Origin: Panagrolaimus kolymaensis | Lineage: Eukaryota > Nematoda > Chromadorea > Rhabditida > Panagrolaimidae | Assembly: GCA_028622995.1 (NCBI GenBank) | Contig: JAJQJQ010000025.1 | Location: forward strand, 496,001 to 560,000 | Length of the DNA stretch: 64,000 bases | Direction of reading: 5' to 3' | In this document: piece after piece, positions 18,589 through 26,565 of the stretch | How positions within the stretch are numbered: the first letter of the stretch is position 1 | How the letters are laid out: each line of letters starts with the position of its first letter | The notes under the pieces: generated by a model | What the model saw: the letters and a program-made list of their open reading frames with translations, nothing else | Told to the model about the DNA's origin: nothing | Databases searched by the model: none | Made by a program: the position numbers and the translations under genes

Positions 18589-18942
18589 ATGCGTTTAGGT
18601 GAACGAATTCATCAAAATCGTAATTTTTTACAACGGTTATACAAAGCACGTTGTGATAAAACAAGAAGAAGAATTTTATCTCGAGCAACTGAAGAAGAGA
18701 TTTTAACTTTGGGTGAAATTTCTGCAAATATTTTAAATTGGCGTGTTCCTTTAACACCTAAACAACATAAAAAGCTTACTCAAAACTCTGATTTTTTAAG
18801 AAAACTAAGTCGTGTAAAAACAGAAAAAAAAGCACGCGAGATTGTTTTACAAGAAGGATCGGGATTAGCATTAGCTGGAATTTTAGCCCCTATTATTGTT
18901 GAACTTGCAAAGGTTGTTTATAATAAAATCAACGAAATATGA
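18589..18942 (+). CDS. Small basic helical protein with hydrophobic C-terminus (right arm)
   Basis: Identical copy of the 117-aa protein at 15094-15447. It leads a three-ORF unit: its stop (18940-18942) overlaps the ATG of the next ORF (18939-18941) as ATGA. In a eukaryotic host such an overlap implies termination-reinitiation, leaky scanning, or separate transcripts. Confidence 0.65.
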   Translation: MRLGERIHQNRNFLQRLYKARCDKTRRRILSRATEEEILTLGEISANILNWRVPLTPKQHKKLTQNSDFLRKLSRVKTEKKAREIVLQEGSGLALAGILAPIIVELAKVVYNKINEI

Positions 18943-19598
18943 ATCATACAATAAAGATGATAACCATTCCTGAAGAATTATACAACACATTATTAGGTGC
19001 TTACAAAAATAAACTTTCTTTTGAAAAAAAGTCCGATGATATGTTTACAGCCAGTAAAGTTTTAAGTCATAAAAGCAAAATGCGTCAAAAAATGGTTAAA
19101 GAAAATGAAGAAAAGCCACAAAAAGTGGAAATTACAAATTTTACTAATCCGACTGAGTTTGTTAAAAATACTAACTTTGAAGTTAAAAAAGAACCAGTTG
19201 TTAAACAAGAAAAAGCTGAGAAAGAAGAACAAAAATCACCACCTTCAAAAGTATTAACTAATAACTCACAACCTTCACCAACAATATTTTTAACTGTTGA
19301 CTCTTTTGTTGAAAGTTTAATTGCTAAGAGACATGAATTTGGTTTAGGTAGAGATAATGAAATTTTGTCAAAGGATGGAAGAGCATTAAGAAATAGTAAT
19401 GTTAAAAATTCTGTTGAGTATTTGTTAGATCCTGACAATTTTGATAGGGCTCCAGCTGGTACTTTTTTCATAAGAGATAAAATTGAAAGCCATCCTGATT
19501 TTATCTATTTAAAGTCTCAAATCGATTTGAATAAATCTACAAATTCGGTCACTTCGGAAACTGCAAAATCCAAAGGTTCACTTTTTAATTTGTGGTGA
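18939..19598 (+). CDS. Unrecognised 219-aa protein with lysine/glutamate-rich middle (right arm)
   Basis: Identical copy of the protein at 14438-15097. A second in-frame ATG (codon 7) is also possible as start; the first was chosen because it gives the coupled ATGA junction. The final residues (FNLW) are followed by TGATG, where the integrase begins. Confidence 0.65.
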   Translation: MNHTIKMITIPEELYNTLLGAYKNKLSFEKKSDDMFTASKVLSHKSKMRQKMVKENEEKPQKVEITNFTNPTEFVKNTNFEVKKEPVVKQEKAEKEEQKSPPSKVLTNNSQPSPTIFLTVDSFVESLIAKRHEFGLGRDNEILSKDGRALRNSNVKNSVEYLLDPDNFDRAPAGTFFIRDKIESHPDFIYLKSQIDLNKSTNSVTSETAKSKGSLFNLW

Positions 19599-20680
19599 TG
19601 AATGAAATTTTACAATCAATTTATTCTAATCCAAAAGCCGTTGGTTCGTTTGGATCCCCAGAAACTTTATTCCAAGCAGCTAAAAAGGTTGATTCCAACA
19701 TAAAACGTAAAGATGTTGAAAATTTTTTAAAAGCTCAGCGTACATACACTTTACATCGACGTGTTGTACGTAAATTTAAAAGATTACCTACGATAGCTTC
19801 AGGTAAACACTCGGATTGGCAAAGTGATTTGTGTGTACTGGATATGATAAAAGAGGAGAATAAAGGATTTACTTACATCCTTGTATGTGTGGATGTTTTG
19901 AGCAAAGAAATATTTGTTGAGCCCATTAAAACCAAGGGTTCAGCTTGTATGCAAAAAGGTTTTGATAATATTTTTTCTCGAACTGGCTTTAAGCCATGGA
20001 AAATTGTAACTGATCAAGGGCTTGAATATACATCTAAATCCATGCTTGAATATTTTAAAAAGCTGGATATTTTATCTTTTTCCAATTTTACAAATCCCGT
20101 TGTTCACGCAGGAATTGCAGAACGTTCAATTAGAACTATAAAAACGAAATTATACAGGTATTTTAGCGAGTTTTCAACAGTAAAATGGATTGATGTAATT
20201 CAAGATATCGTTGACGGATTAAACAAAACTCCAAGAAAATATCTAAATAATCTTGCCCCATCACAAATTAATTTTAAAAATGCTTCCAAACTCCAAAAAC
20301 AGTTATTCCTTGAATCTTTGAAAAATACCAAAAAAGTTGTTAAGAAAATAAAAATTGGAGATCATGTAAGAATTGTAAAATATAAAATGATTTTTACTAA
20401 AGGTTATCTCCCAAATTTTAGCGATAAAATCTATTCCGTACATTCTGTAAATTATCTCAAAAAACCTGAAACTTTTAAAATCTTTGATGACGATGAAGGC
20501 AAAATTTTGAAAGGATATTTTTACAAACATGAACTTTGTCCCGTAATCAAAGATTCCCAAACAACTTATCGTGTTTATGTTTTAAAAGAAAGAAAAAGTA
20601 AAAAAGGAGGAAAGGATTTTTTTGTTCAATGGCTCGATAATAATCTCGAAGAATGGATACATGAATCGGATTTACTATAA
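19598..20680 (+). CDS. INT: Retrovirus-type DDE integrase with chromodomain (right arm)
   Basis: Identical copy of the left-arm integrase at 13356-14438. The start at 19598 is the first ATG; it shares its A with the upstream TGA. The stop TAA (20678-20680) is part of the next TATA box. All three catalytic acidic residues (D77, D139, E175) are present in this copy also, so either arm could supply active enzyme. Confidence 0.9.
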   Translation: MNEILQSIYSNPKAVGSFGSPETLFQAAKKVDSNIKRKDVENFLKAQRTYTLHRRVVRKFKRLPTIASGKHSDWQSDLCVLDMIKEENKGFTYILVCVDVLSKEIFVEPIKTKGSACMQKGFDNIFSRTGFKPWKIVTDQGLEYTSKSMLEYFKKLDILSFSNFTNPVVHAGIAERSIRTIKTKLYRYFSEFSTVKWIDVIQDIVDGLNKTPRKYLNNLAPSQINFKNASKLQKQLFLESLKNTKKVVKKIKIGDHVRIVKYKMIFTKGYLPNFSDKIYSVHSVNYLKKPETFKIFDDDEGKILKGYFYKHELCPVIKDSQTTYRVYVLKERKSKKGGKDFFVQWLDNNLEEWIHESDLL

Positions 20681-20683
20681 AAA
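20676..20683 (+). promoter_or_regulatory. TATA box of the minor-capsid gene (right arm)
   Basis: TATAAAAA begins in the last sense codon of integrase and includes its stop. ATG at 20714. Confidence 0.65.
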
Positions 20684-20713
20684 CCCTTGCTTAAAAACCA
20701 AAAAGTTTCAAGA

Positions 20714-21574
20714 ATGTTTTCCCATTCATTTGATGTTTTTTTACCTTCCAATACTTCACTTCCAGGAAATAAAACAAATTCATTTACTGTACGTTTACCT
20801 CATTCTTTAAAATTTAACTCCAAATGGCAGGTGGCTTTATCTTCAATCACTTATCCTTATACATGGCCAACACTTGGAAGCGATCAATATTTGGAAATAA
20901 AATGGAAATATGGTGGAGTTACAAAAATAAATGTTAACAGTGCTTCTTTGAAATCACCATTGGAACTTCAAAAAATAATTGAAAATGCTATTAAAAAATT
21001 TTCTGATCAAAAACTTGTTGAATATGAAGCAATCAAGAAAAAAAAGGATAGTGATAAATGGTTATCAGATGAAGAAAGACTTGCAGAGATGTCAAATGCT
21101 TCAAATTACATTTTATTTACTTATGACCCTGTTTTTAGTTTATTTACTCTTCATTTACGTATACAATATATCGATCATCTGTTTCTAAGCAAACAATTAC
21201 AGTATATGCTTGGTTTTGAAGAGAATTATTTTTCTTGTAAAAATTGTTCCTACAACGAAAGAACAACTTTTACAGCTATTTTTTCACCTGATCTTACAGG
21301 AGGTATCTCGTTGCTTCATGTATATTCTCCTGGTTTAGTGGAAAACTGTATTTTAGGAGATATTACTGCACCTTTATTACGTGTTGTTAGTGTAAAAGGA
21401 AAAAGTGGTGACTTGATTGAAGATATTTTTATCAACCCTCAATATAGAGATTTGCTATCAAAAGAAATTCGAGAAATTTCTATGGATATAAGGACAGCTA
21501 CAGGCGAACTCGTTCAATTCCAACATGGAACATGTTTGATTACATTAAGTTTCAGAAAAACGCCCTTATTTTAG
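20714..21574 (+). CDS. Probable minor capsid protein (right arm)
   Basis: Identical copy of the 286-aa protein at 12462-13322. The first ATG at 20714 lies 38 nt after the TATA box start, consistent with the short leaders elsewhere in the element, which is why the longer TTG-initiated frame is not used. Its last 43 nt overlap the protease start in another frame. Confidence 0.6.
   Translation: MFSHSFDVFLPSNTSLPGNKTNSFTVRLPHSLKFNSKWQVALSSITYPYTWPTLGSDQYLEIKWKYGGVTKINVNSASLKSPLELQKIIENAIKKFSDQKLVEYEAIKKKKDSDKWLSDEERLAEMSNASNYILFTYDPVFSLFTLHLRIQYIDHLFLSKQLQYMLGFEENYFSCKNCSYNERTTFTAIFSPDLTGGISLLHVYSPGLVENCILGDITAPLLRVVSVKGKSGDLIEDIFINPQYRDLLSKEIREISMDIRTATGELVQFQHGTCLITLSFRKTPLF
21487..21493 (+). 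promoter_or_regulatory. Weak TATA-like element upstream of protease (right arm)
   Basis: TATAAGG within ggatataagg, 45 nt before the protease ATG at 21532. It is weaker than the other boxes. Confidence 0.35.
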
Positions 21575-22029
21575 ACCCTCTAAATACTTTAGATATTAAT
21601 TTATATTTCAAAAAATTAAAAACAAAAAATTACATTGGATGTTTTCCATCAGATAAACTTCCACCGTGCAATAAATTTGTTCCTCCATATGGATTTGTAG
21701 CAAATTTGGATGATTCCACACTTCCTGGATCACATTGGGTTTCTATTTTTGTTAATTCTAGAACTGAATGTTTTTATTTTGATCCTTTAGGAATGCCTCC
21801 TTCTGGTAGAATTTTAGAATTTTTAGAAAACTTTAAATTTTATAAATTTAATTTGAAAGTTTATCAAAACCCTTTTTCGACTGTTTGTGGATATCATGCT
21901 ATAGCCTTCCTTTTGTTATGTTTTAAAAAGACGGATTTTGAAACCATTTTAAATTTATTCAGCAAAGTTGAAAATAAGATTGATATCTTTATTGTACAAC
22001 TTATTTCTACCGTTGCCCAAACTATATAA
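21532..22029 (+). CDS. PRO: Adenain-like cysteine protease (right arm)
   Basis: Identical copy of the protease at 12007-12504, with H68, D84, Q112 and C119 intact. The stop codon (22027-22029) is embedded in the TATA box of the small membrane protein gene, an extreme form of compaction that constrains the last codons. Confidence 0.88.
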   Translation: MFDYIKFQKNALILDPLNTLDINLYFKKLKTKNYIGCFPSDKLPPCNKFVPPYGFVANLDDSTLPGSHWVSIFVNSRTECFYFDPLGMPPSGRILEFLENFKFYKFNLKVYQNPFSTVCGYHAIAFLLLCFKKTDFETILNLFSKVENKIDIFIVQLISTVAQTI

Positions 22030-22031
22030 AG
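22023..22031 (+). promoter_or_regulatory. TATA box of the small membrane protein (right arm)
   Basis: TATATAAAG; ATG at 22071, 48 nt from the box start. Confidence 0.65.
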
Positions 22032-22061
22032 AGCATTATTTTTTACCATATATCTCATGCA

Positions 22062-22068
22062 TATAAAG
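22062..22068 (+). promoter_or_regulatory. Second TATA box, for the basic protein (right arm)
   Basis: TATAAAG ends 2 nt before the ATG at 22071. From about 22092 onward no ATG occurs until 22207, the basic protein start, so this box would give a dedicated leader of roughly 115 nt. Confidence 0.5.
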
Positions 22069-22070
22069 CA

Positions 22071-22256
22071 ATGGATAATGCACCTTATAACAAGGTCGAA
22101 TCCCCTCACATTAATCTTGAAGTTGTGTTACTTTTTTTTATTGTTTGTGTTTTTCCTTTTGCCTTTGAAATAACACGTTTTGTTTATAATCTTATTCAGA
22201 AAAAAAATGCAAATAATCTTCAACCCCGACTTGGAGAACTGGGACATTTTGTTTGA
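22071..22256 (+). CDS. Small single-pass membrane protein (right arm)
   Basis: Identical copy of the 61-aa ORF at 11780-11965. The ORF runs 50 nt into the basic-protein gene; the overlapped part encodes the polar tail, leaving the hydrophobic helix in unique sequence. Confidence 0.5.
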   Translation: MDNAPYNKVESPHINLEVVLLFFIVCVFPFAFEITRFVYNLIQKKNANNLQPRLGELGHFV

Positions 22257-22647
22257 AACATTCCAACATGGTAACGGTAATTTTGTGTATCCATATTTTA
22301 CAGGAACACCTTTTCAACGAGGAAATGGTGTTGGTGCTGTTTTTAAAAGTTTATTAAAATATTTAATTCCTATTGGAAAACAAGCGGGTAAAATGTTGAC
22401 TGAAGAAGGTTTGAATACTGCTACAAGAGTATTGAACAATTTATCGGCTTCTGATAATCCTACGGCATTAATTAAAAAAGAAGCAAAAGCTGGCTTGAAA
22501 AATATTTTAAACAAAGCTGCAAATAGTATTGATCCACAAGAAGGAAATGGTAAAAAGAGATCACGTATTAAACGTCCTACAATAGCTTATGCTAGAGTTG
22601 GTCCAACAAAGAGAAGAACAAAAATTGATGCTTTAGGATTGTATTAG
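22207..22647 (+). CDS. Small basic, glycine-rich virion-type protein (right arm)
   Basis: Identical copy of the 146-aa protein at 11389-11829. The ATG sits in an A-run (aaaaaaatgc). The TAG stop (22645-22647) is immediately followed by the capsid TATA box. High lysine/arginine content toward the C-terminus supports DNA or RNA contact. Confidence 0.6.
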   Translation: MQIIFNPDLENWDILFETFQHGNGNFVYPYFTGTPFQRGNGVGAVFKSLLKYLIPIGKQAGKMLTEEGLNTATRVLNNLSASDNPTALIKKEAKAGLKNILNKAANSIDPQEGNGKKRSRIKRPTIAYARVGPTKRRTKIDALGLY

Positions 22648-22656
22648 TATATAAAG
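22648..22656 (+). promoter_or_regulatory. TATA box of the capsid-TBP unit (right arm)
   Basis: TATATAAAG; the capsid ATG at 22696 is 48 nt from the box start, preceded by an A-rich leader. Confidence 0.7.
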
Positions 22657-22695
22657 CAGGCAAAAAAAAAAAATATATATTTTATCTAAGCAAAC

Positions 22696-23994
22696 ATGAG
22701 TTGCTTTAAAAAAATTCATGAAAAAACTGCTAGTGCTTTTCCCAATTCTTTAGGGTTATTTGACCTTCCACCTACGAATGTTGCTTTTACTAAAACTGGT
22801 TTTAGAGAAGTGCTTCCATTAAACCCTGTTAGTGATGAACCTTATACATTTAGAGTTTATAGTGATAATTTATGGTTAGATCTTTCAAAAACTTATGTAC
22901 AATTGGAATTTTCCATTTCATCTTATAGTGAACTTGATAAATCATATAAACCATTAGCAGTGAATAGTGTAGCACCCATTCAACTTATTGGATCGACTTT
23001 TTTCCGACAGTTAAAAATAAATCTTAATAATACTGAAATTTTTGATAGTGGAACACTTTATCCTTATCGATGCTATCTTACATCTGAATTATCATGTTCA
23101 CCGGCTATTAAATCTACGGAATTGAGCGTTGCTGGATATTACACATCAAAAAAGCATAATGTAAAAACTGATGAAGGATTTAAACTGTTGAACACTTTGA
23201 CACAAAAAGAATCCATTCAAACTTTTTCTCGTCTTGATTTTGATTTTGCAAACCAACAACTTTTATTACTCAACGAAACTGACGTCGTTTTTGTTCTTCA
23301 TAAAGCACCTGATAATTTTCTTCTTCAAAGTGTTGAGAATGTGGAATGTAAAATAACTGTACATTCAATCAAACTTTATGTGATGACAGTTGATGTTCAA
23401 CCATCATTGAATGTTAGATTTTTTGAAAAACTTGAACAAACTCCAGCATTATACCCATTACGAAAAACCATGCTTCGATCCGCATTTATCAGTGAAGGTA
23501 GAAGTGAATATGAATGCAATATTTTTACTAATGTTATTCCACGTCGGCTTATCGTAGGTATGGTTGCAAGTACTGGATTCTCTGGGAAATGGGATAAACA
23601 TCCTTTTAACTTTCAGCCTTTTGACGTTCGTGAAATAACTATATCAGCAGCAGGACGCCAATTTCCATCAGCACCATACTCCTTAAATTTTCCCAAAAAA
23701 CTAGTCACGCGCGCATACGTAGATATGTTTCATAACTTGAATCAACATTTCTCTTCTGAAAATAATGGAATAACATTTGAAAAATTTCTCGATGGATGGA
23801 CATTGTTTGTTTTTAATCTATCCAACTCCCACGACGAAACAAACGGATTTGAACTTATTCAAAATGGAACAACTACTATAAAATTAGTATTTAATAAAAG
23901 TGTTCCAAGCGGTGGAATAGAACTTATAGCCTTAGGGGAGCACGACCAAATTTTAAGCATAGATAATACTAGAAGAATCTTATCTGATGCATAA
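22696..23994 (+). CDS. MCP: Major capsid protein, F54H12.2-type (right arm)
   Basis: Identical copy of the 432-aa protein at 10042-11340. Its stop TAA shares its last base with the ATG of the TBP-like gene (TAATG), so the two proteins probably come from one mRNA, with TBP made by reinitiation at a lower level than capsid. No TATA-like box is evident in the last 60 nt of this gene. Confidence 0.8.
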   Translation: MSCFKKIHEKTASAFPNSLGLFDLPPTNVAFTKTGFREVLPLNPVSDEPYTFRVYSDNLWLDLSKTYVQLEFSISSYSELDKSYKPLAVNSVAPIQLIGSTFFRQLKINLNNTEIFDSGTLYPYRCYLTSELSCSPAIKSTELSVAGYYTSKKHNVKTDEGFKLLNTLTQKESIQTFSRLDFDFANQQLLLLNETDVVFVLHKAPDNFLLQSVENVECKITVHSIKLYVMTVDVQPSLNVRFFEKLEQTPALYPLRKTMLRSAFISEGRSEYECNIFTNVIPRRLIVGMVASTGFSGKWDKHPFNFQPFDVREITISAAGRQFPSAPYSLNFPKKLVTRAYVDMFHNLNQHFSSENNGITFEKFLDGWTLFVFNLSNSHDETNGFELIQNGTTTIKLVFNKSVPSGGIELIALGEHDQILSIDNTRRILSDA

Positions 23995-24542
23995 TGCCGC
24001 TTCCAACCGTTCAAAATATAGTTGCTACATTTAATTTTAACACTGTTCTAGATTTACCATATCTTGCTAAAAATTTATGGAATGTTGAATATAACCCCAA
24101 AAGGTTTAGAGCATTAATTTTGAGACAGCGAAATCCTAAATGTACTTTCCTTATTTTTCATACAGGCAAATGCGTGATTACAGGGAATAAAAATTGTTAT
24201 GACATTGAAATAGCAATAAAAAAATTAAAAAAACGTATTGAAGCTATGACTTTAAAAAAAAATTCAACTTCACTTTTTGTAGTACAAAATTTAGTTGCTA
24301 GCGAATCTACCAATAAAATATTGGATTTAAATTTTATTGTGTCAGAGCTTAAAAATAACTCTTTTCTTTTTCCAAATTTGAAGTACATTTCATATGAACC
24401 AGAAATATTTTCTGGATTACAAATCCTTATGAAAAAATCAAGCATCTTGATTTTCACGTCCGGTAAAATCATTTATGCTGGTATTACAGATGTCAGAAAA
24501 TTAAAGCATATAGCAAAAGCGTTAAACACTTTTCTTGTTTAA
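23994..24542 (+). CDS. TBP: TATA-box-binding protein homologue (right arm)
   Basis: Identical copy of the 182-aa protein at 9494-10042. Compared with cellular TBP, which is highly constrained, this protein keeps the DNA-kinking and TFIIB-facing residues but is diverged elsewhere, with AT-driven lysine, asparagine, isoleucine and phenylalanine substitutions. That pattern suggests long residence in the virus rather than recent host capture. AATAAA follows 49 nt after the stop. Confidence 0.9.
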   Translation: MPLPTVQNIVATFNFNTVLDLPYLAKNLWNVEYNPKRFRALILRQRNPKCTFLIFHTGKCVITGNKNCYDIEIAIKKLKKRIEAMTLKKNSTSLFVVQNLVASESTNKILDLNFIVSELKNNSFLFPNLKYISYEPEIFSGLQILMKKSSILIFTSGKIIYAGITDVRKLKHIAKALNTFLV

Positions 24543-24873
24543 CACATTTTCTTTATTGCTGAAGAAAAAATGGTATATGCTTTTATCGAAGAATAAAAAT
24601 AAAAACTCGATAACAGCGCTTTTTTCTTTGCTCGCGAAAAAAAACTATGTTCCAAAAACTCGATAACACGGAGCGAAAAAAAAACTATCTCCCAAAAACT
24701 CGATAACACGCAAAGTCGCGAACGAGCTTTTTTCTTCTAAGTCCGCGAAAAAAAGTGTAAAAATTTCTAAGTCCGAGAAAAAAAAAGATGAAAATAAAAC
24801 TAAGTCCGAGAAAAAATGCGTTTTTACGGCTATGTTCCGGAAACTCGAGAATTTTCCCGGACTATATTCTTCT
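24543..24873. repeat. Terminal noncoding region with iterated motifs (right)
   Basis: Mirror of 9163-9493. The ctaagtccgag-type copies lie at 24767-24777 and 24800-24810, with the cgcg variant at 24737-24747. The ctcgataac-type copies lie at 24601-24615, 24654-24669 and 24694-24709. The element tip reads ctatattcttct. Confidence 0.75.
24592..24597 (+). terminator. Poly(A) signal downstream of TBP-like gene (right arm)
   Basis: AATAAA within gaataaaaataaaaac, 49 nt after the TBP-like stop codon. Confidence 0.5.
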
Positions 24874-24879
24874 AATTTA
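24874..24879. repeat. Target-site duplication (right), aattta
   Basis: These are the first six satellite bases after the element, identical to 9157-9162; the monomer continues with aggttaaaatatg as expected. Confidence 0.85.
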
Positions 24880-26538
24880 AGGTTAAAATATGCAACTCGA
24901 AAAAGTGCATTCAAAAATTTCTTTTATTTGATTTTCTTCACAGAAAACCATTTTTATAATTAGTTTTTAGGATTCTGTGAAGTTTCGAATTTGTAGAAAT
25001 AAACACGACCAAGATATTGAGTACAAATTTAAGGTTAAAATATGCAACTCGAAAGAATGCATTCAAAAATTTCTTTTATTTGATTTTCTTCACAGAAAAC
25101 CATTTTTATAATTAGTTTTTAGGATTCTGTGAAGTTTCGAATTTGTTGAATCAAAAGCAAGGCAGATATTGAGTACAAATTTAAGGTTAAAATATGCAAC
25201 TCGAAAGAATGCATTCAAAAATTTCTTTTATTTGATTTTCTTCACAGAAAACCATTTTTATAATTAGTTTTTAGGATTCTGTGAAGTTTCGAATTTGTTG
25301 AATCAAATGCAAGGCAGATATTGAGTACAAATTTAAGGTTAAAATATGGAACTCGAAAAAGTGCATTCAAAAATTTCTTTTATTTTATTTTCTTCACAGA
25401 AAACCATTTTTATAATTAGTTTTTAGGATTCTGTGAAGTTTCGAATTTGTTGAATCAAAAGCAAGGCAGATATTGAGTACAAATTTAAGGTTAAAATATG
25501 CAACTCGAAAGAGTGCATTCAAAAATTTCTTTTATTTGATTTTCTTCACAGAAAACCATTTTTATAATTAGTTTTTAGGATTCTGTGAAGTTTCGAATTT
25601 GTAGAAATAAACACGACCAAGATATTGAGTACAAATTTAAGGTTAAAATATGCAACTCGAAAGAATGCATTCAAAAATTTCTTTTATTTGATTTTCTTCA
25701 CAGAAAACCATTTTTATAATTAGTTTTTAGGATTCTGTGAAGTTTCGAATTTGTAGAAATAAACACGACCAAGATCTTGAGTACAAATTTAAGGTTAAAA
25801 TATGCAACTCGAAAGAATGCATTCAAAAATTTCTTTTATTTGATTTTCTTCACAGAAAACCATTTTTATAATTAGTTTTTAGGATTCTGTGAAGTTTCGA
25901 ATTTGTAGAAATAAACACGACCAAGATATTGAGTACAAATTTAAGGTTAAAATATGCAACTCGAAAGAATGCATTCAAAAATTTCTTTTATTTGATTTTC
26001 TTCACAGAAAACCATTTTTATAATTAGTTTTTAGGATTCTGTGAAGTTTCGAATTTGTTGAATCAAAAGCAAGGCAGATATTGAGTACAAATTTAAGGTT
26101 AAAATATGCAACTCGAAAAAGTGCATTCAAAAATTTCTTTTATTTGATTTTCTTCACAGAAAACCATTTTTATAATTAGTTTTTAGGATTCTGTGAAGTT
26201 TCGAATTTGTAGAAATAAACACGACCAAGATATTGAGTACAAATTTAAGGTTAAAATATGCAACTCGAAAGAATGCATTCAAAAATTTCTTTTATTTGAT
26301 TTTCTTCACAGAAAACCATTTTTATAATTAGTTTTTAGGATTCTGTGAAGTTTCGAATTTGTAGAAATAAACACGACCAAGATATTGAGTACAAATTTAA
26401 GGTTAAAATATGCAACTCGAAAGAATGCATTCAAAAATTTCTTTTATTTGATTTTCTTCACAGAAAACCATTTTTATAATTAGTTTTTAGGATTCTGTGA
26501 AGTTTCGAATTTGTAGAAATAAACACGACCAAGATATT
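24874..26538. repeat. 152-bp satellite, middle block (about 11 monomers)
   Basis: Same monomer and orientation as the left block, rich in class B copies (24992, 25600, 25752, 25904, 26208, 26360, 26512). One copy carries gatcttgag instead of gatattgag near 25775. The block ends at gatatt where the retrotransposon tail begins. Confidence 0.97.
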
Positions 26539-26565
26539 TATTTTTTTATTTTTATTTATTATCTT
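26539..26565 (-). repeat. A/T-rich 3' tail of the retrotransposon
   Basis: On the sense strand the 27 nt after the stop consist of aag followed by repeats of aata/aaataaaa. This replaces a poly(A) tail, as in RTE elements, whose ends are simple repeats. Confidence 0.7.

Larger units (their letters stand above)
9163..24873. mobile_element. Palindromic Polinton-like (adintovirus-like) virus element, 15.7 kb
   Basis: This is an inserted unit beginning agaagaatatag and ending with its exact reverse complement. Bases pair as i + j = 34036 from 9163/24873 inward to 16988/17048, leaving a 59-bp unpaired centre. Both arms encode the same eleven proteins, and even the non-coding frames translate identically, so the arms are essentially identical at the DNA level. 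A retrovirus-type integrase, packaging ATPase, adenain-like protease and capsid-type proteins define a Polinton-like element. A type-B DNA polymerase is missing. The 6-bp duplication and the unbroken satellite phase on both sides argue for one integration of the whole palindrome. An assembly artefact within the 7.8-kb arms cannot be excluded without spanning reads. Confidence 0.9.
17048..24873 (-). repeat. Right arm of the inverted duplication
   Basis: This 7826-bp arm mirrors 9163-16988, with the ten main genes on the plus strand running outward. ORF lengths and translations are identical to the left arm, as are antisense frames, so I see no divergence between arms. Confidence 0.93.

Noticed and set aside
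9163..24873. The palindrome as a simple sequencing fold-back (missed adapter) artefact
   Set aside because: A read fold-back would mirror the flanks too; here both flanks are satellite in the same orientation and phase with a 6-bp duplication. An assembly error restricted to the arms remains possible and is stated.
9163..24873. Classical Maverick with short terminal repeats and hidden polymerase
   Set aside because: All frames in both arms and the centre were read; no segment shows polymerase B motifs, and no gap is large enough for one.
24645..24914. 89-aa minus-strand ORF across the right element end
   Set aside because: It spans the element/satellite junction and reads through the repeated terminal motifs, so it is fortuitous.
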